64,000 nucleotides of DNA from Aquibacillus sediminis (GTDB lineage: Bacteria > Bacillota > Bacilli > Bacillales > Amphibacillaceae): NCBI RefSeq assembly GCF_005870085.1, contig NZ_SZNM01000001.1, positions 124,001 through 188,000 of the forward strand. The letters run 5' to 3'. Each line of letters opens with the position of its first letter. Position 1 is the stretch's first letter. The notes under the pieces are model-generated. The model was not told the DNA's origin. It did no database searches and saw nothing but the letters and a program-made list of their open reading frames with translations. The position numbers and the translations under genes were made by a program. Positions 49,793 through 59,299 of this stretch are shown one piece after another.

Positions 49793-50728
49793 TTAACCAT
49801 TTGTATAGGAAGCGTTTTCTTTAAAATCTGACATAATTTGACACCATTTATCCCCTAACTGTTCCCATTCTTCCAGTAAATCATAGGTATTTTGTACTAA
49901 CTTTGCACCATCTTGAATCATTTGATGACAACCATGTGTCTGAGGATGTAGTGGGGAACCCGGTATCGCATACACTTCCCTTCCTTGATCAAGTGCTTGA
50001 TTTACCGTTATCAAGGAGCCGCTTTTTTGTTTCGCTTCAATTACAATCGTCCCAAAACTTAATCCACTTATAATTCGGTTTCTTTCAGGAAAATGGTATT
50101 TACGAGGTGGTGTGTTGGGGGTATATTCTGAAACAACAAGCTGTGTAGCTACTAATGATTGAAATAACTGGTTATGTTGTTGTGGGTATATATGACGGAA
50201 TCCAGAACCTAATACTGCTATTGTCTTCCCTTCCTGTTCAATAGCCATTTGATGTGCTAACCCGTCAATTCCTACTGCCATGCCACTCACCACAATCCAG
50301 CCTTTACGAGCTAGAGGTCTAATTATATGATTTATTTTTTGCTTAGCTTCACTTGTTGGGTTTCTTGTTCCGACTACACTTAATGAAGGAAGTTGATAGA
50401 ACAGTTTAGAGTTACCTAGTAAATAAAGAACATATGGAGGATCTTGAATATGTCGTAATAACGGAGGATAACCTGAATCAAAAATAGTTAACACTTGAAA
50501 CTTCTTTAGATCATAAATCAATGAGGTAAAGACTTCTCGATTATGTAAATCAGCGTATATAATCGAAGCTCGTGAACTATCTAATGAAAAATATTGTTGC
50601 CACTGATGAGACGTCCATCTATACACATCTGTTAACTGCGAGTCTTTACGAAGAATATTGCGAATTAAAACTCTTGTCACACCTCGAGCGCGGTGTAAAT
50701 GTAGCAATGTTAACTTTCTTTTATCCAT
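49793..50728 (-). CDS. dprA: DprA (Smf), DNA-processing protein
   Basis: The 311-aa protein binds incoming single-stranded DNA during transformation and loads RecA. It has a short N-terminal helical region and the Rossmann-like DprA core: LSVVGTRNPTSEAKQK, GMAVGIDGLAHQMA, AVLGSGFRHIYPQQH and FPERNRIISGLS. It follows sucD by 66 bases and precedes topA, as in B. subtilis. Its presence is compatible with competence but does not prove it. Confidence 0.95.
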   Translation of the reverse strand: MDKRKLTLLHLHRARGVTRVLIRNILRKDSQLTDVYRWTSHQWQQYFSLDSSRASIIYADLHNREVFTSLIYDLKKFQVLTIFDSGYPPLLRHIQDPPYVLYLLGNSKLFYQLPSLSVVGTRNPTSEAKQKINHIIRPLARKGWIVVSGMAVGIDGLAHQMAIEQEGKTIAVLGSGFRHIYPQQHNQLFQSLVATQLVVSEYTPNTPPRKYHFPERNRIISGLSFGTIVIEAKQKSGSLITVNQALDQGREVYAIPGSPLHPQTHGCHQMIQDGAKLVQNTYDLLEEWEQLGDKWCQIMSDFKENASYTNG

Positions 50729-50754
50729 ATCGTCACTTCCTCTTTATAAAATTT

Positions 50755-50781
50755 GGACTGGCCTTACATAAAAGCCAGCCC
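50755..50781 (-). terminator. Possible terminator of sucCD
   Basis: An 8-bp stem (one G-U pair) with an 11-base loop lies just after the sucD stop. Its U tract is stronger on the plus strand (TTTTTT) than on the minus strand (AAATTTT), so termination of sucD may be partial. Confidence 0.5.
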
Positions 50782-50794
50782 TTTTTTCTCAAAC

Positions 50795-51697
50795 TTAATG
50801 TGTTTTACACTTATCATGAATTCCTTTTTCTTTTAATACACCAATTAAAGTTTCACCCATTACTGCAGGTGTCTCTGCCACTTCAATCCCACAGTTGTTC
50901 ATTACTTTTATTTTTTCATCTGCCGTTCCTTTACCACCAGAAATAATCGCACCAGCGTGACCCATACGTTTTCCTGGAGGTGCGGTAACACCACCAATAA
51001 AACCTACAACAGGCTTTGTCATATTTTCTTTTACCCACTGTGCAGCTTCTTCTTCTGCTGTACCACCGATTTCACCGATCATCATAACTGCTTCTGTTTC
51101 TGGGTCTTCATTAAACGCTTTTAACACATCAATGAAGTCCGTTCCATTAACAGGATCTCCACCAATACCTACAGCGGTTGATTGTCCAAATCCATTTTCT
51201 GATAATTGGTGTACGGCTTCATAAGTTAAGGTACCTGAACGGGATACAACACCAATATGACCTTTTTTATGAATATAACCAGGCATAATTCCAATTTTAC
51301 ATTCTTCAGGTGTTATAACCCCTGGACAGTTTGGTCCAACAAGTCTTGTCTTTTTCCCTTCCATATAACGCTTTACTTTCACCATATCCATAACCGGAAT
51401 ATGTTCTGTAATACAAATTGCTAGATCTAGTTCTGCATCAACCGCTTCCAAAATAGCATCAGCTGCGAAAGGGGCAGGTACATAAATAACAGAAGCGGTC
51501 GCTCCAGTTTGATCAACTGCATCTTTTACGGTATCAAACACAGGTATACCTTCGACTTCTGTTCCACCTTTTTTCGGTGTTACACCACCAACAATTTTGG
51601 TTCCGTATTCTAGCATTTGTTTGGTGTGAAAAAGGGCGGTTGAACCTGTAATCCCCTGTACAATCACTTTTGTATCTTGATTAATATATACACTCAT
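50795..51697 (-). CDS. sucD: Succinyl-CoA synthetase alpha subunit
   Basis: The 300-aa subunit binds CoA and carries the phosphohistidine. Motifs are [19 protein letters not shown] (CoA-binding), [20 protein letters not shown], and the active His in [18 protein letters not shown]. It follows sucC with a 66-base gap and completes the TCA-cycle enzyme that makes ATP or GTP from succinyl-CoA. Confidence 0.97.
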   Translation of the reverse strand: MSVYINQDTKVIVQGITGSTALFHTKQMLEYGTKIVGGVTPKKGGTEVEGIPVFDTVKDAVDQTGATASVIYVPAPFAADAILEAVDAELDLAICITEHIPVMDMVKVKRYMEGKKTRLVGPNCPGVITPEECKIGIMPGYIHKKGHIGVVSRSGTLTYEAVHQLSENGFGQSTAVGIGGDPVNGTDFIDVLKAFNEDPETEAVMMIGEIGGTAEEEAAQWVKENMTKPVVGFIGGVTAPPGKRMGHAGAIISGGKGTADEKIKVMNNCGIEVAETPAVMGETLIGVLKEKGIHDKCKTH

Positions 51698-51763
51698 CTA
51701 CTCCGTCCTCCCTTGAATCTATTGCCTTTGTTTCCTTCTAATAACTCTTCTGTGTTTCAAGTA

Positions 51764-52924
51764 TTATTTTACAAATGATACGATTTTTTCTGCTCCATCA
51801 GCCATTGATTCTGCTGCTGTAATATTAAGTCCAGATTCAGCAAGAATTTTTTTACCTAAATCGACATTCGTACCTTCAAGGCGAACAACAAGTGGCAGTT
51901 CTAACCCTACTTGTTTGGTAGCTTCCACGACACCTTCTGCAATAACATCACATTTCATAATGCCGCCAAAGATATTCACAAAGATACCTTTTACACTTGC
52001 ATCTGAAAGAATGATTTTGAACGCTTCTGTTACTTTTTCAGCAGTTGCACCACCACCAACATCAAGGAAGTTTGCAGGTTCACCGCCAGAATGTTTAATT
52101 ATATCCATGGTGGACATTGCTAACCCTGCACCATTTACCATACAACCGATATTTCCATCAAGGGCTACGTAACTTAAATCATATTTTGAGGCTTCAATTT
52201 CTTTTTCATCTTCTTCGTCTAGGTCACGATATGCTTGAATATCTTTTTGTCTGAATAGCGCATTATCATCAAAGTTTAGTTTAGCATCTAATGCTAATAC
52301 TTCACCATCCCCTGTTGTTACAAGTGGATTGATTTCAGCGATTGAACAATCTTTTTCCACAAACACAGTATATAAACCTAGCATAAACTTAACTGCTTTA
52401 GATAAATAGTCTTTTGGTATATTCATATTAAACGCAAGTCTACGTGCTTGGAATGCTGTTAATCCTACAACAGGATCAATTTCTTCTTTAAAGATCTTCT
52501 CAGGTGTTTCTGCTGCAACCTCTTCGATTTCAGTACCACCTTCTTCTGATCCCATCATCGTTACTCTTGAAGTGGCACGATCTAACACAACCCCTATATA
52601 ATACTCTTTTTGAATATCGCAACCTTCTTCTATAAGTAACCGCTTAACTTCTTTTCCTTCTGGTCCTGTTTGATGTGTAACCAATGTTTTCCCAAGAATC
52701 TCATCCGCATATGTACGCACTTCATCAAGGCCTTTAGCTACTTTTACACCACCGGCTTTACCTCTACCTCCAGCATGGATCTGTGCTTTTACAACAGATA
52801 CACTGCTGCCTAATTCTTTTGCTGCATCTACGGCTTCGTCGACAGTATATGCTACTTTACCATTTGGTACCGCGACACCGTATTTACGCAAGATTTCTTT
52901 GCCTTGATACTCATGAATATTCAT
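51764..52924 (-). CDS. sucC: Succinyl-CoA synthetase beta subunit
   Basis: About 386 aa with an ATP-grasp domain ([24 protein letters not shown]) and a CoA-ligase-like domain containing [19 protein letters not shown] and [14 protein letters not shown]. The ATG at 52924 has a GGGAGG SD and starts with the usual [12 protein letters not shown] promoter candidate lies about 35 bases upstream. Confidence 0.97.
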   Translation of the reverse strand: MNIHEYQGKEILRKYGVAVPNGKVAYTVDEAVDAAKELGSSVSVVKAQIHAGGRGKAGGVKVAKGLDEVRTYADEILGKTLVTHQTGPEGKEVKRLLIEEGCDIQKEYYIGVVLDRATSRVTMMGSEEGGTEIEEVAAETPEKIFKEEIDPVVGLTAFQARRLAFNMNIPKDYLSKAVKFMLGLYTVFVEKDCSIAEINPLVTTGDGEVLALDAKLNFDDNALFRQKDIQAYRDLDEEDEKEIEASKYDLSYVALDGNIGCMVNGAGLAMSTMDIIKHSGGEPANFLDVGGGATAEKVTEAFKIILSDASVKGIFVNIFGGIMKCDVIAEGVVEATKQVGLELPLVVRLEGTNVDLGKKILAESGLNITAAESMADGAEKIVSFVK

Positions 52925-52959
52925 GTTCCATCCTCCCATCAAATAATCATTGCACGTTT

Positions 52960-52989
52960 ATTGTATAAAAAATTACAATACATTGTCCA
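52960..52989 (-). promoter_or_regulatory. Probable sigma-A promoter of sucCD
   Basis: On the minus strand: -35 TGGACA (52984-52989), an 18-base spacer and -10 TACAAT (52960-52965). No CcpA-type operator was recognised beside it. Confidence 0.6.
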
Positions 52990-53009
52990 TTATTTACCAT
53001 CGATGTTTC

Positions 53010-53294
53010 TTAATTCTCTGTTTTTTCTAGCAATTTATCGGTTTGATAAATAAATGCAAAGATTTCAGCGATCACTTGATAAAGCTCTTCTGGTATCTGT
53101 TCATTAATGTTTATCTTAGATAATAACTCAACTAATGAGGGATCTTCTTGGATAGGAATATTATTTTCTTTAGCTTTTTTTATGATAGTTTCTGCAATTG
53201 CTCCATTACCTTTAGCCGTCAATTTTGGTGCCACGTCGTTACTTCTATCATATTGTAACGCTGCAGCTCTTTTTATATAATGCTGTTCACTCAT
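53010..53294 (-). CDS. ylqH: YlqH, FlhB cytoplasmic-tail-like protein
   Basis: The 94-aa protein resembles only the C-terminal cytoplasmic domain of FlhB (compare its end, LYQVIAEIFAFIYQTDKL, with the end of FlhB at 25744). It lacks membrane helices, and the NPTH cleavage motif is not seen: the corresponding stretch reads NDVAPKLTAKGNG. Free FlhB-tail proteins can replace the cleaved FlhB tail in some bacteria. The start overlaps the ylqG stop by 4 bases, pairing it with a FliK-like protein. Confidence 0.88.
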   Translation of the reverse strand: MSEQHYIKRAAALQYDRSNDVAPKLTAKGNGAIAETIIKKAKENNIPIQEDPSLVELLSKININEQIPEELYQVIAEIFAFIYQTDKLLEKTEN

Positions 53295-54547
53295 ATTCGA
53301 AAATCCACTCCTTGTGTATGAGCTTTAGTATAACTTTTTTGAGATACAGGATCGGTAATTGGTTTTACTTGTATTGAAGAAAGATGATAGTTTATTTTCG
53401 CTAGTCCTTCCTCTAATTTTGGTTTTACTATATTCGTCAGTTGTTTTAGTTGTGGATGATTATTTAATACGGTTATATTTACATTTCGTTTTTGAATCGT
53501 CACATCGACAATCGTATCCTTCAACTGTTGCAAATGTAAGTAAAAGTGCAACCTACAAAATTCCGGGTCAATTTGACCTTTTTTATTTTTATAACTTTTA
53601 AGATCTACATGAATAGCATGATTCAAACCAAGCTTGTTAGCTGGTATTTGTAGACTAATCTCCATCATTTGTTCATTTTCTTGAAATGCTCGCAATTGAC
53701 TTCCATTTAAAAAATCTAGGAAGCGTTCCATCTTTCCACTATTGCTTCCACCTTCCTGAAGCAGTTGTAATAAAAGTCCTTTAAGTGATTGAATGAAAGT
53801 GTGGTTGGTGTCTGTTAATGATTGATTAAAAATTTGATGTTCATAGTTTAAGCCAGTAATTGTTAACAAACTTTTCAATTGTTCTAATAAACTAGCTTTA
53901 GGGTCGATGGACTCTTCATAACCTCCTATAAACTGGTTCATTTTTTCTAACAGTTGATTTTGTATATCTGATGGTGACGTTATTGTATTCAATTCAGTTT
54001 GAATATCTACTAACTGTTGGTTGAAGTCCGTATCATTTACGGTCAACAATGAATGGTAGATAGATGAAGTAATAGGAAAGCCATTGGTTAACATGTCTTT
54101 GATCACTTTTTGTGCTGTTTCACTATAATGTTCTTTTTCTAGAAGCGAAATAGCTTGTTGTAAATTGTGTTTATTAAAAGGTACTTGTTCATCTGTCAGT
54201 TTCGAAATAAAGGCGGAACGGTCCTTGGTCTCTTTGATACCAAGTTCGTCCAGCAATAGTTGATTACCTTGTCTTTTTTTATGAATAGACTTATCTGATA
54301 ATACTTTTAAACGAATAATTTGATCAGAAGATTGCACTTGAAACCAATACTTATTCTGAAGCGTAAGGGCTGTTTCCAGTTGCGCAACCAATTGTGTTCC
54401 ATTTAATACAACGGCTGCACGGTTATTTGGAAACAACTGAGTTACCTTACCTGATAAAATTTGTCCCGGTTTGATCATGTTCAATAGACTAATTTTATTT
54501 GATTGCTGAACAGATTTTAATAATTGTGATGATGCTACATTATTCAT
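53291..54547 (-). CDS. ylqG: YlqG, FliK-like hook-length-control domain protein
   Basis: This 418-aa Q/N/L-rich protein has an N-terminal segment with LNMIKPGQILSGKVTQLFP. A C-terminal domain at about 290-410 (GLNHAIHVDLKSYKNKKGQI, CRLHFYLHLQQLKDTIVDVT) resembles the Flg_hook domain of FliK. With the coupled ylqH it forms a ruler/switch-like pair outside the flagellar operon. In B. subtilis the pair exists too, but its function is not firmly known. Confidence 0.82.
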   Translation of the reverse strand: MNNVASSQLLKSVQQSNKISLLNMIKPGQILSGKVTQLFPNNRAAVVLNGTQLVAQLETALTLQNKYWFQVQSSDQIIRLKVLSDKSIHKKRQGNQLLLDELGIKETKDRSAFISKLTDEQVPFNKHNLQQAISLLEKEHYSETAQKVIKDMLTNGFPITSSIYHSLLTVNDTDFNQQLVDIQTELNTITSPSDIQNQLLEKMNQFIGGYEESIDPKASLLEQLKSLLTITGLNYEHQIFNQSLTDTNHTFIQSLKGLLLQLLQEGGSNSGKMERFLDFLNGSQLRAFQENEQMMEISLQIPANKLGLNHAIHVDLKSYKNKKGQIDPEFCRLHFYLHLQQLKDTIVDVTIQKRNVNITVLNNHPQLKQLTNIVKPKLEEGLAKINYHLSSIQVKPITDPVSQKSYTKAHTQGVDFRI

Positions 54548-54556
54548 CTATGACCC

Positions 54557-55333
54557 TCATTTCTTTTCAACGATATCCTTAATTGGTGCGAAAGAATGTC
54601 GATGGTATGGTGAAACTCCATATGCATGAATTGCTTGTATGTGTTCTTTTGTCCCATATCCCATATTCGAGGAAAATTGATAGTGTGGGTAGTTTTGATG
54701 GATTTCCTCCATCATGTTATCCCTGGTTACCTTCGCTAGTATACTTGCTGCAGCAATGGATACACTCTTTTGATCACCCTTTGTAATCGCCTCACTAGTA
54801 CAAAGCAAGTCCTGTAATTGTACTGCATCTATTAAAACATGGTCTGGTTTCGGTTCTAATTGTTGAATAGCTTTTTTCATCGCCTTCTTGGTTGCTTGAT
54901 AAATGTTTAATTGGTCGATTTCGTCACTATGTATAACTCCAATTCCATAACTGGTCGATTCCTCTACTATCATGTCATAAAATTGATTACGTACCTGCTT
55001 ACTTAATTGTTTAGAATCATTCAATCCTGGTAGATAAAAGTCTGGTTTCAATATAACAGCAGCAGCAACAACAGGACCTGCTAAAGGACCTCGCCCTGCT
55101 TCATCAATGCCTGCAACGTATGTTTTACCTTGTTGATACTGTTTATTTTCAAAAATGGACATCTCTTTGAATTGTTGCTTTTGCTGTTCGGCTTTCATTT
55201 GTTCTCTTTCATATTTAACAAGCAGTTTCTGAACACCAACACGTTGGTCTGCCTTTAATAAATTAATTTCCTCGTCTGTATACTCATTATTCATTAATTG
55301 CTTTGATATTTCTGTAATGGTCTGGTTTTTCAT
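54557..55333 (-). CDS. rnhB: Ribonuclease HII
   Basis: The 258-aa enzyme cuts RNA in RNA-DNA hybrids and misinserted ribonucleotides. A helical N-terminal extension of about 70 residues precedes the catalytic domain, with the Asp-Glu pair in VAGIDEAGRGPLAGPVVAAA, DHVLIDAVQL and SILAKVTRDN. The ATG has a GGGGGAA SD. It lies between ylqG and a noncoding region with a palindromic element. Confidence 0.96.
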   Translation of the reverse strand: MKNQTITEISKQLMNNEYTDEEINLLKADQRVGVQKLLVKYEREQMKAEQQKQQFKEMSIFENKQYQQGKTYVAGIDEAGRGPLAGPVVAAAVILKPDFYLPGLNDSKQLSKQVRNQFYDMIVEESTSYGIGVIHSDEIDQLNIYQATKKAMKKAIQQLEPKPDHVLIDAVQLQDLLCTSEAITKGDQKSVSIAAASILAKVTRDNMMEEIHQNYPHYQFSSNMGYGTKEHIQAIHAYGVSPYHRHSFAPIKDIVEKK

Positions 55334-55543
55334 TTGTTTATTCCCCCATCTCTATTTATAACGGCATAAATTAGTTATTTTTAAAATATGTATAAGATAT
55401 TGCTCACAATGAGAAAAGCAGCAATCTTTAAGAAAGGATTTTCTTTGTAATAAAGTTGTTACTTTATAAATGTCGAAATTGGCAGAAAACCGATGTAACT
55501 AATGATTATCTCGCTCATTATTATAAAATGACTTCTACTCGAT
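55334..55543. other. AT-rich noncoding stretch upstream of rnhB
   Basis: No gene is visible here. A small palindrome (ATAAAG-TTGTTA-CTTTAT, 55450-55467) is present. I could not identify a convincing rnhB promoter. Confidence 0.5.
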
Positions 55544-55792
55544 CGCTGCGCAAATACACCTACGCTTTCCATGGGTAGCTGATGAGCCTCGTTGAAAATA
55601 AAGACCAATTTTCTGCGTGCGATGTTTCGCTGCCGAAGCGTTCCTTGTCCTATGGGAACAGCACGAGCCGAAGTACCCATGATATTAAGGAACGTAGGCT
55701 AAGGTCGTCACGTCCTGTGACAACGCCTGCGTGACCAACATCCTGTTGGCCCGAGGCCGTGCCCATGGAAAGCGGAGTATTCTACCGCAGCG
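55544..55792. repeat. GC-rich palindromic element with terminal inverted repeats
   Basis: This 249-base segment is about 54% GC by hand count, far above its surroundings. CGCTGCG at 55544-55550 is inverted at 55786-55792, and CGCTTTCCATGGG at 55563-55575 is perfectly inverted at 55762-55774, with imperfect matching between. Inside are hairpins at 55640-55659, 55707-55721 and 55735-55749. A 73-aa frame (55459-55680, minus) crosses it but looks like chance. I recall similar sequence in other halophilic Bacillaceae, so it may be an interspersed, MITE-like or structured-RNA element; that is recollection, not a search. Confidence 0.7.
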
Positions 55793-55900
55793 GTTGTATA
55801 AAGCGCAATTCTAATCAGAAAAAGTTAACTTATAATGGCGCTTACGTCTGAGTCTATAGTTATTATGACAAAAACTAACGTAAAAAGCCTTTAACGAACA

Positions 55901-55931
55901 AAAGGCGTTCCCTTTATAGGTGAACGCCTTT
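55901..55931 (-). terminator. Terminator of the lepB-rbgA unit
   Basis: AAAGGCGTTC and GAACGCCTTT form a perfect 10-bp stem with an 11-base loop, 15 bases after the rbgA stop. The minus strand continues TTTTGTTCG. Confidence 0.8.
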
Positions 55932-55945
55932 ATTGCAATTGTATA

Positions 55946-56800
55946 TTATTCATTGGTCGGTTGTTCAAACGTTAGTCGTCCTAATCTGCCACCTCGAAGA
56001 TCTCGAATAATCACATCGGCCGTTTTTTCAAAGTTTATATGTCCGCCACTTTCTAAACATCCTCTAAGCTTACCAATATGTTCAAAAATCCCGACGATTT
56101 CATTCATGCTCTCATCTACTTTAAACCGTTGTTCCAATACATTTGGGTAATGTTCCTTCAAATAATTGATGATAAACACTGCAACATCATCTAGTGATAA
56201 AATTTGATCTTTTATCGTACCAATTGCTGCTAACCGCAACCCAACCATTTCATCTTCAAATTTTGGCCACAGTATCCCTGGTGTATCAAGCAATTCAAAG
56301 TCCTTTTTCACCTTTATCCACTGTTGCGCGGTTGTCACTCCTGGACGGTCTCCAGTCTTTGCAATTTTTTTGTTTGCCAAGCGGTTAATAAGTGTTGATT
56401 TACCAACATTTGGAATTCCAATAATCATGGCACGAGCTGGTCTAGGGCGAATACCTTTTTTCTGGAGTTTTTCTCGTTTTTCCTTCCCCATTTCCTTTGC
56501 TAATTGTACAATACCCTGTATATCCTGTTTATTTTGAACATCGATGGATAAAGCTGGTATTTGTTTATTTTTATAATAATGTAACCACTCTTCTGTTATG
56601 GATGGATCGGCTAAATCTTTTTTCATTAATACCATCATTTTGGGTTTGTCTTGTAGTACTTGCTGTAACATTGGGTTTTGTGATGATTCTGGTGCTCTTG
56701 CATCGACAAGTTCAATGACAAAATCAACTAATTTCAACTTTTCCTGTACTTCTCGTTTTGCTTTTGCCATATGCCCAGGAAACCATTGTATCGTTGCCAT
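55946..56800 (-). CDS. rbgA: RbgA (YlqF), 50S ribosome biogenesis GTPase
   Basis: The 284-aa protein is a circularly permuted GTPase: the G4 motif (VLMKKDLAD, about residue 57) comes before G1 ([20 protein letters not shown], about 125) and G3 ([10 protein letters not shown]). The start [16 protein letters not shown] is typical. RbgA acts late in 50S assembly. It lies 10 bases after the signal peptidase and is followed by a good terminator. Confidence 0.97.
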   Translation of the reverse strand: MATIQWFPGHMAKAKREVQEKLKLVDFVIELVDARAPESSQNPMLQQVLQDKPKMMVLMKKDLADPSITEEWLHYYKNKQIPALSIDVQNKQDIQGIVQLAKEMGKEKREKLQKKGIRPRPARAMIIGIPNVGKSTLINRLANKKIAKTGDRPGVTTAQQWIKVKKDFELLDTPGILWPKFEDEMVGLRLAAIGTIKDQILSLDDVAVFIINYLKEHYPNVLEQRFKVDESMNEIVGIFEHIGKLRGCLESGGHINFEKTADVIIRDLRGGRLGRLTFEQPTNE

Positions 56801-56810
56801 GTTTATCCTC

Positions 56811-57371
56811 CTATTCCTTTATCAAAGAAAAACGATTTAGTGGCCAATAGATTAGATCCGCTTCCCCGACTATTTGTTCATAGCTAATCAAGCCTAATAT
56901 GCGGCTATCTGTTGAATTATCTCGGTTATCGCCTAGAACTAACACATGTTCTTCGGGTATCGTCTCAAAGTCTCCAGGTACATCCTCTAAAGTGAAATCA
57001 AAAGTATATAATTGTTTTTCTAATAAAGTACTTTTCTCACCATTTAAAAATGGTTCGTCCATTTTTTGTCCATCTATATATAACGTATCATTTTCATACG
57101 CCACATGTTCACCTGGTAAGCCAATAACACGTTTTATGTAATCTCTATTAGCAGTGGCATGAAATACAACTATATCAAATCGCTCAGGTTCTCCAATCAA
57201 ATAATTAAATTTATTAACAATCATATGATCCCCGTTTTTTAGTGTTGGCAACATGGAAGGTCCATCAACAACAATCGGGGCGAAGAAAAACATCCGTACA
57301 ATAAAGGCCAAAAGCCCAGCTATAACCAGTGCTTTAATCCAATCAAGCCATTCGTTTTTTTTTCTGGTCAT
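56811..57371 (-). CDS. lepB: Type I signal peptidase
   Basis: This 186-aa membrane enzyme removes signal peptides. One N-terminal helix (about 12-32) is followed by the catalytic Ser39 in [10 protein letters not shown] and Lys80 in [12 protein letters not shown]. The C-terminal box reads [13 protein letters not shown]. It is the short Gram-positive P-type with a single membrane anchor. It is placed between rplS and rbgA, with the rplS terminator upstream. Confidence 0.95.
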   Translation of the reverse strand: MTRKKNEWLDWIKALVIAGLLAFIVRMFFFAPIVVDGPSMLPTLKNGDHMIVNKFNYLIGEPERFDIVVFHATANRDYIKRVIGLPGEHVAYENDTLYIDGQKMDEPFLNGEKSTLLEKQLYTFDFTLEDVPGDFETIPEEHVLVLGDNRDNSTDSRILGLISYEQIVGEADLIYWPLNRFSLIKE

Positions 57372-57529
57372 AACCTTACCTCCAAAAAGTTTACATATTT
57401 GTTATTTTAATAACTTTTGGCGAATATATTCATCCTATAGGGTTTAGTATAAGTAGGTAATAATTTGTCCGTTTGAAGAAGATTACAAAAACAACCGTGT
57501 ACTGCTTCTGTTTAAATGGTAGAAAAAAA

Positions 57530-57548
57530 GAGCTTGACAGGCAAGCTC
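57530..57548 (-). terminator. Rho-independent terminator of rplS
   Basis: On the minus strand GAGCTTG and CAAGCTC form a 7-bp stem with a 5-base loop, followed by TTTTTTT. It lies 16 bases after the rplS stop. Confidence 0.85.
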
Positions 57549-57564
57549 CTTTCATTACTCATAA

Positions 57565-57909
57565 TTAGCGAATTTCTTTAATACGTGCGGCTTTACCACG
57601 TAGGTTACGCAAGTAGTAAAGTTTAGCACGACGTACTTTACCACGACGGCTAACTTCAATCTTAGCAATGCGTGGTGAATGTACTGGGAAAGTACGCTCT
57701 ACACCAACACCATAAGAAATCTTACGTACAGTAAATGTTTCACTGATTCCGCCGTTTTGACGTTTGATTACTACACCTTCAAATACCTGGATACGCTCAC
57801 GGTTACCTTCAACAACCTTAACGTGAACTTTAACAGTATCTCCAGGACGGAAATCAGGGTGATCTGTACGAAGCTGTTCTTTTGTTACTTCATTGATAAT
57901 GTTTTGCAT
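57565..57909 (-). CDS. rplS: 50S ribosomal protein L19
   Basis: The 114-aa ribosomal protein shows [40 protein letters not shown] and [20 protein letters not shown], the full L19 signature. It is preceded by its own promoter and a two-hairpin leader, and followed by a terminator, so it can be expressed alone as well as from trmD readthrough. Confidence 0.98.
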   Translation of the reverse strand: MQNIINEVTKEQLRTDHPDFRPGDTVKVHVKVVEGNRERIQVFEGVVIKRQNGGISETFTVRKISYGVGVERTFPVHSPRIAKIEVSRRGKVRRAKLYYLRNLRGKAARIKEIR

Positions 57910-57932
57910 CCTGTTACACTCCTTCCAAACTA

Positions 57933-57993
57933 ATGTTCATATCGAAGGAATTCGAAAGCGGAACATCGTTTATAGCTTGAGACAAACTCAAGC
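57933..57993 (-). ncRNA. rplS leader RNA (L19-leader-like)
   Basis: In transcript order: GCTTGAG/CTCAAGC, a perfect 7-bp stem (57975-57993), then ATGTTC/GAACAT enclosing CGAA/TTCG (57933-57966). The rplS SD follows. B. subtilis rplS has a known L19 leader used for autoregulation. Two stems in the same place support, but do not prove, the same family. Confidence 0.6.
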
Positions 57994-58002
57994 ACAACAA
58001 AT

Positions 58003-58031
58003 AATATATCATAGATTATGTTGTTATTCAA
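58003..58031 (-). promoter_or_regulatory. Sigma-A promoter of rplS
   Basis: On the minus strand: -35 TTGAAT (58026-58031), a 17-base spacer ending TGA, and -10 TATATT (58003-58008). It overlaps the region just after the trmD stop and gives a leader of about 85 bases. Confidence 0.75.
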
Positions 58032-58037
58032 CCTTAT

Positions 58038-58769
58038 CTATTGATCTTTTAACTTTTGCAACCATTTTTCTTCTTGTTCTGAAATGGAATAGTTTTCTAA
58101 AAGATCCTTACGACGTTCATAAGTTCTTTTTAATGATTGCTGACGGCGCCACTCTTCAATTTTTGCATGATTTCCCGAGGTTAATACTTCTGGCACTTTC
58201 ATACCTCTGAAATCTGCCGGACGTGTGTAGTGTGGATGTTCTAATAAGCCATTGGAAAACGAGTCTTCTGGTGCCGATGCTTCATTTCCCAATACACCAG
58301 GAAGTAAACGAACAACACTATCAATCACAACCATTGCACCCAACTCGCCACCTGTTAATACATAATCACCAATCGAAATTTCATCGGTAACAAGATGTTC
58401 ACGTATTCGCTCGTCATATCCTTCATAATGACCGCAAATAAAAACGAGGTGATCTTCTTTGGAAAGTTCAACCGCCTTCTGTTGTGAATGTGGTTGCCCC
58501 TGTGGACACATCAAAACAACACGTGGCTTTTTTGAACTTTGCTTTGTGACATCTTTGACAGCGTCAAAAATTGGTTGTGGTGTGAGTACCATTCCAGCCC
58601 CACCACCATATGGATAATCATCTACCTTATTATGTTTGTTCACGGTATATTCTCGAAAATTTACATAATTATAGTCAAACGCTTCTAACTCTTGTGCTTT
58701 TCTTAAGATGGATGAATTAAACACACCTTCAAACATTTCAGGAAATAATGTTAGTATATCAATTCTCAT
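58038..58769 (-). CDS. trmD: tRNA (guanine-N1)-methyltransferase TrmD
   Basis: The 243-aa SPOUT enzyme makes m1G37 next to the anticodon. Motifs: [32 protein letters not shown] and the knot region [19 protein letters not shown]. Its ATG overlaps the rimM stop by 4 bases, the standard rimM-trmD coupling. Confidence 0.97.
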   Translation of the reverse strand: MRIDILTLFPEMFEGVFNSSILRKAQELEAFDYNYVNFREYTVNKHNKVDDYPYGGGAGMVLTPQPIFDAVKDVTKQSSKKPRVVLMCPQGQPHSQQKAVELSKEDHLVFICGHYEGYDERIREHLVTDEISIGDYVLTGGELGAMVVIDSVVRLLPGVLGNEASAPEDSFSNGLLEHPHYTRPADFRGMKVPEVLTSGNHAKIEEWRRQQSLKRTYERRKDLLENYSISEQEEKWLQKLKDQ

Positions 58770-59287
58770 TCATCTAGCAACCCTTCTATTGGTTCAATGA
58801 CAACCTTTTTATCATCAATTATAATTTCTTTGACAACATCTTCAATGTATGGAACAAGTAGATCTTTCTTCTTCTGTTGTTGAACGACCCATACATCATT
58901 AGCACCAGGAGACAGTATCTCTTTAATCGTGCCAATTTCCTCTCCTGTAGTGGTATAAACTGTACAACCTATGATTTCATAATAATAAAATTCCCCCTCA
59001 TCTAACGGGGTTAAATCCTCATGCTGTATTTTAAGCAAACCACCTTTAAATGATTCAACATCATTAATTGAGTTATAGGATTGAAAATGAAGCAAGTCAA
59101 AGTCTTTATGTTTGCGATGTCCATCAACGACCAATGGGACTTGCTTTGTTTCCTCTTTATTAACCCAGACTAAGTTGGTCCCAGGTTGGAAACGTTCCTC
59201 AAAATCTGTAATCCTGATTACTTTTACTTCTCCTTTTATTCCGTGTGTGTTTACAACTTTTCCAACATTAAATAATTTTTGTTCCAT
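58766..59287 (-). CDS. rimM: Ribosome maturation factor RimM
   Basis: The 173-aa protein has an N-terminal RimM domain ([20 protein letters not shown]) and a C-terminal PRC barrel ([36 protein letters not shown]). It assists 30S maturation by binding S19. It lies between ylqD and trmD. Confidence 0.96.
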   Translation of the reverse strand: MEQKLFNVGKVVNTHGIKGEVKVIRITDFEERFQPGTNLVWVNKEETKQVPLVVDGHRKHKDFDLLHFQSYNSINDVESFKGGLLKIQHEDLTPLDEGEFYYYEIIGCTVYTTTGEEIGTIKEILSPGANDVWVVQQQKKKDLLVPYIEDVVKEIIIDDKKVVIEPIEGLLDE

Positions 59288-59299
59288 CTAGTTCACCTG

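Noticed and set aside
55459-55680. A 73-aa minus-strand frame (starting GTSARAVPIGQGTLRQRNIA) as a gene
   Set aside because: It lies across the left part of the palindromic GC-rich element and runs into AT-rich DNA beyond it. It has no SD context and no recognised domain, so I treat it as a chance frame created by the repeat.
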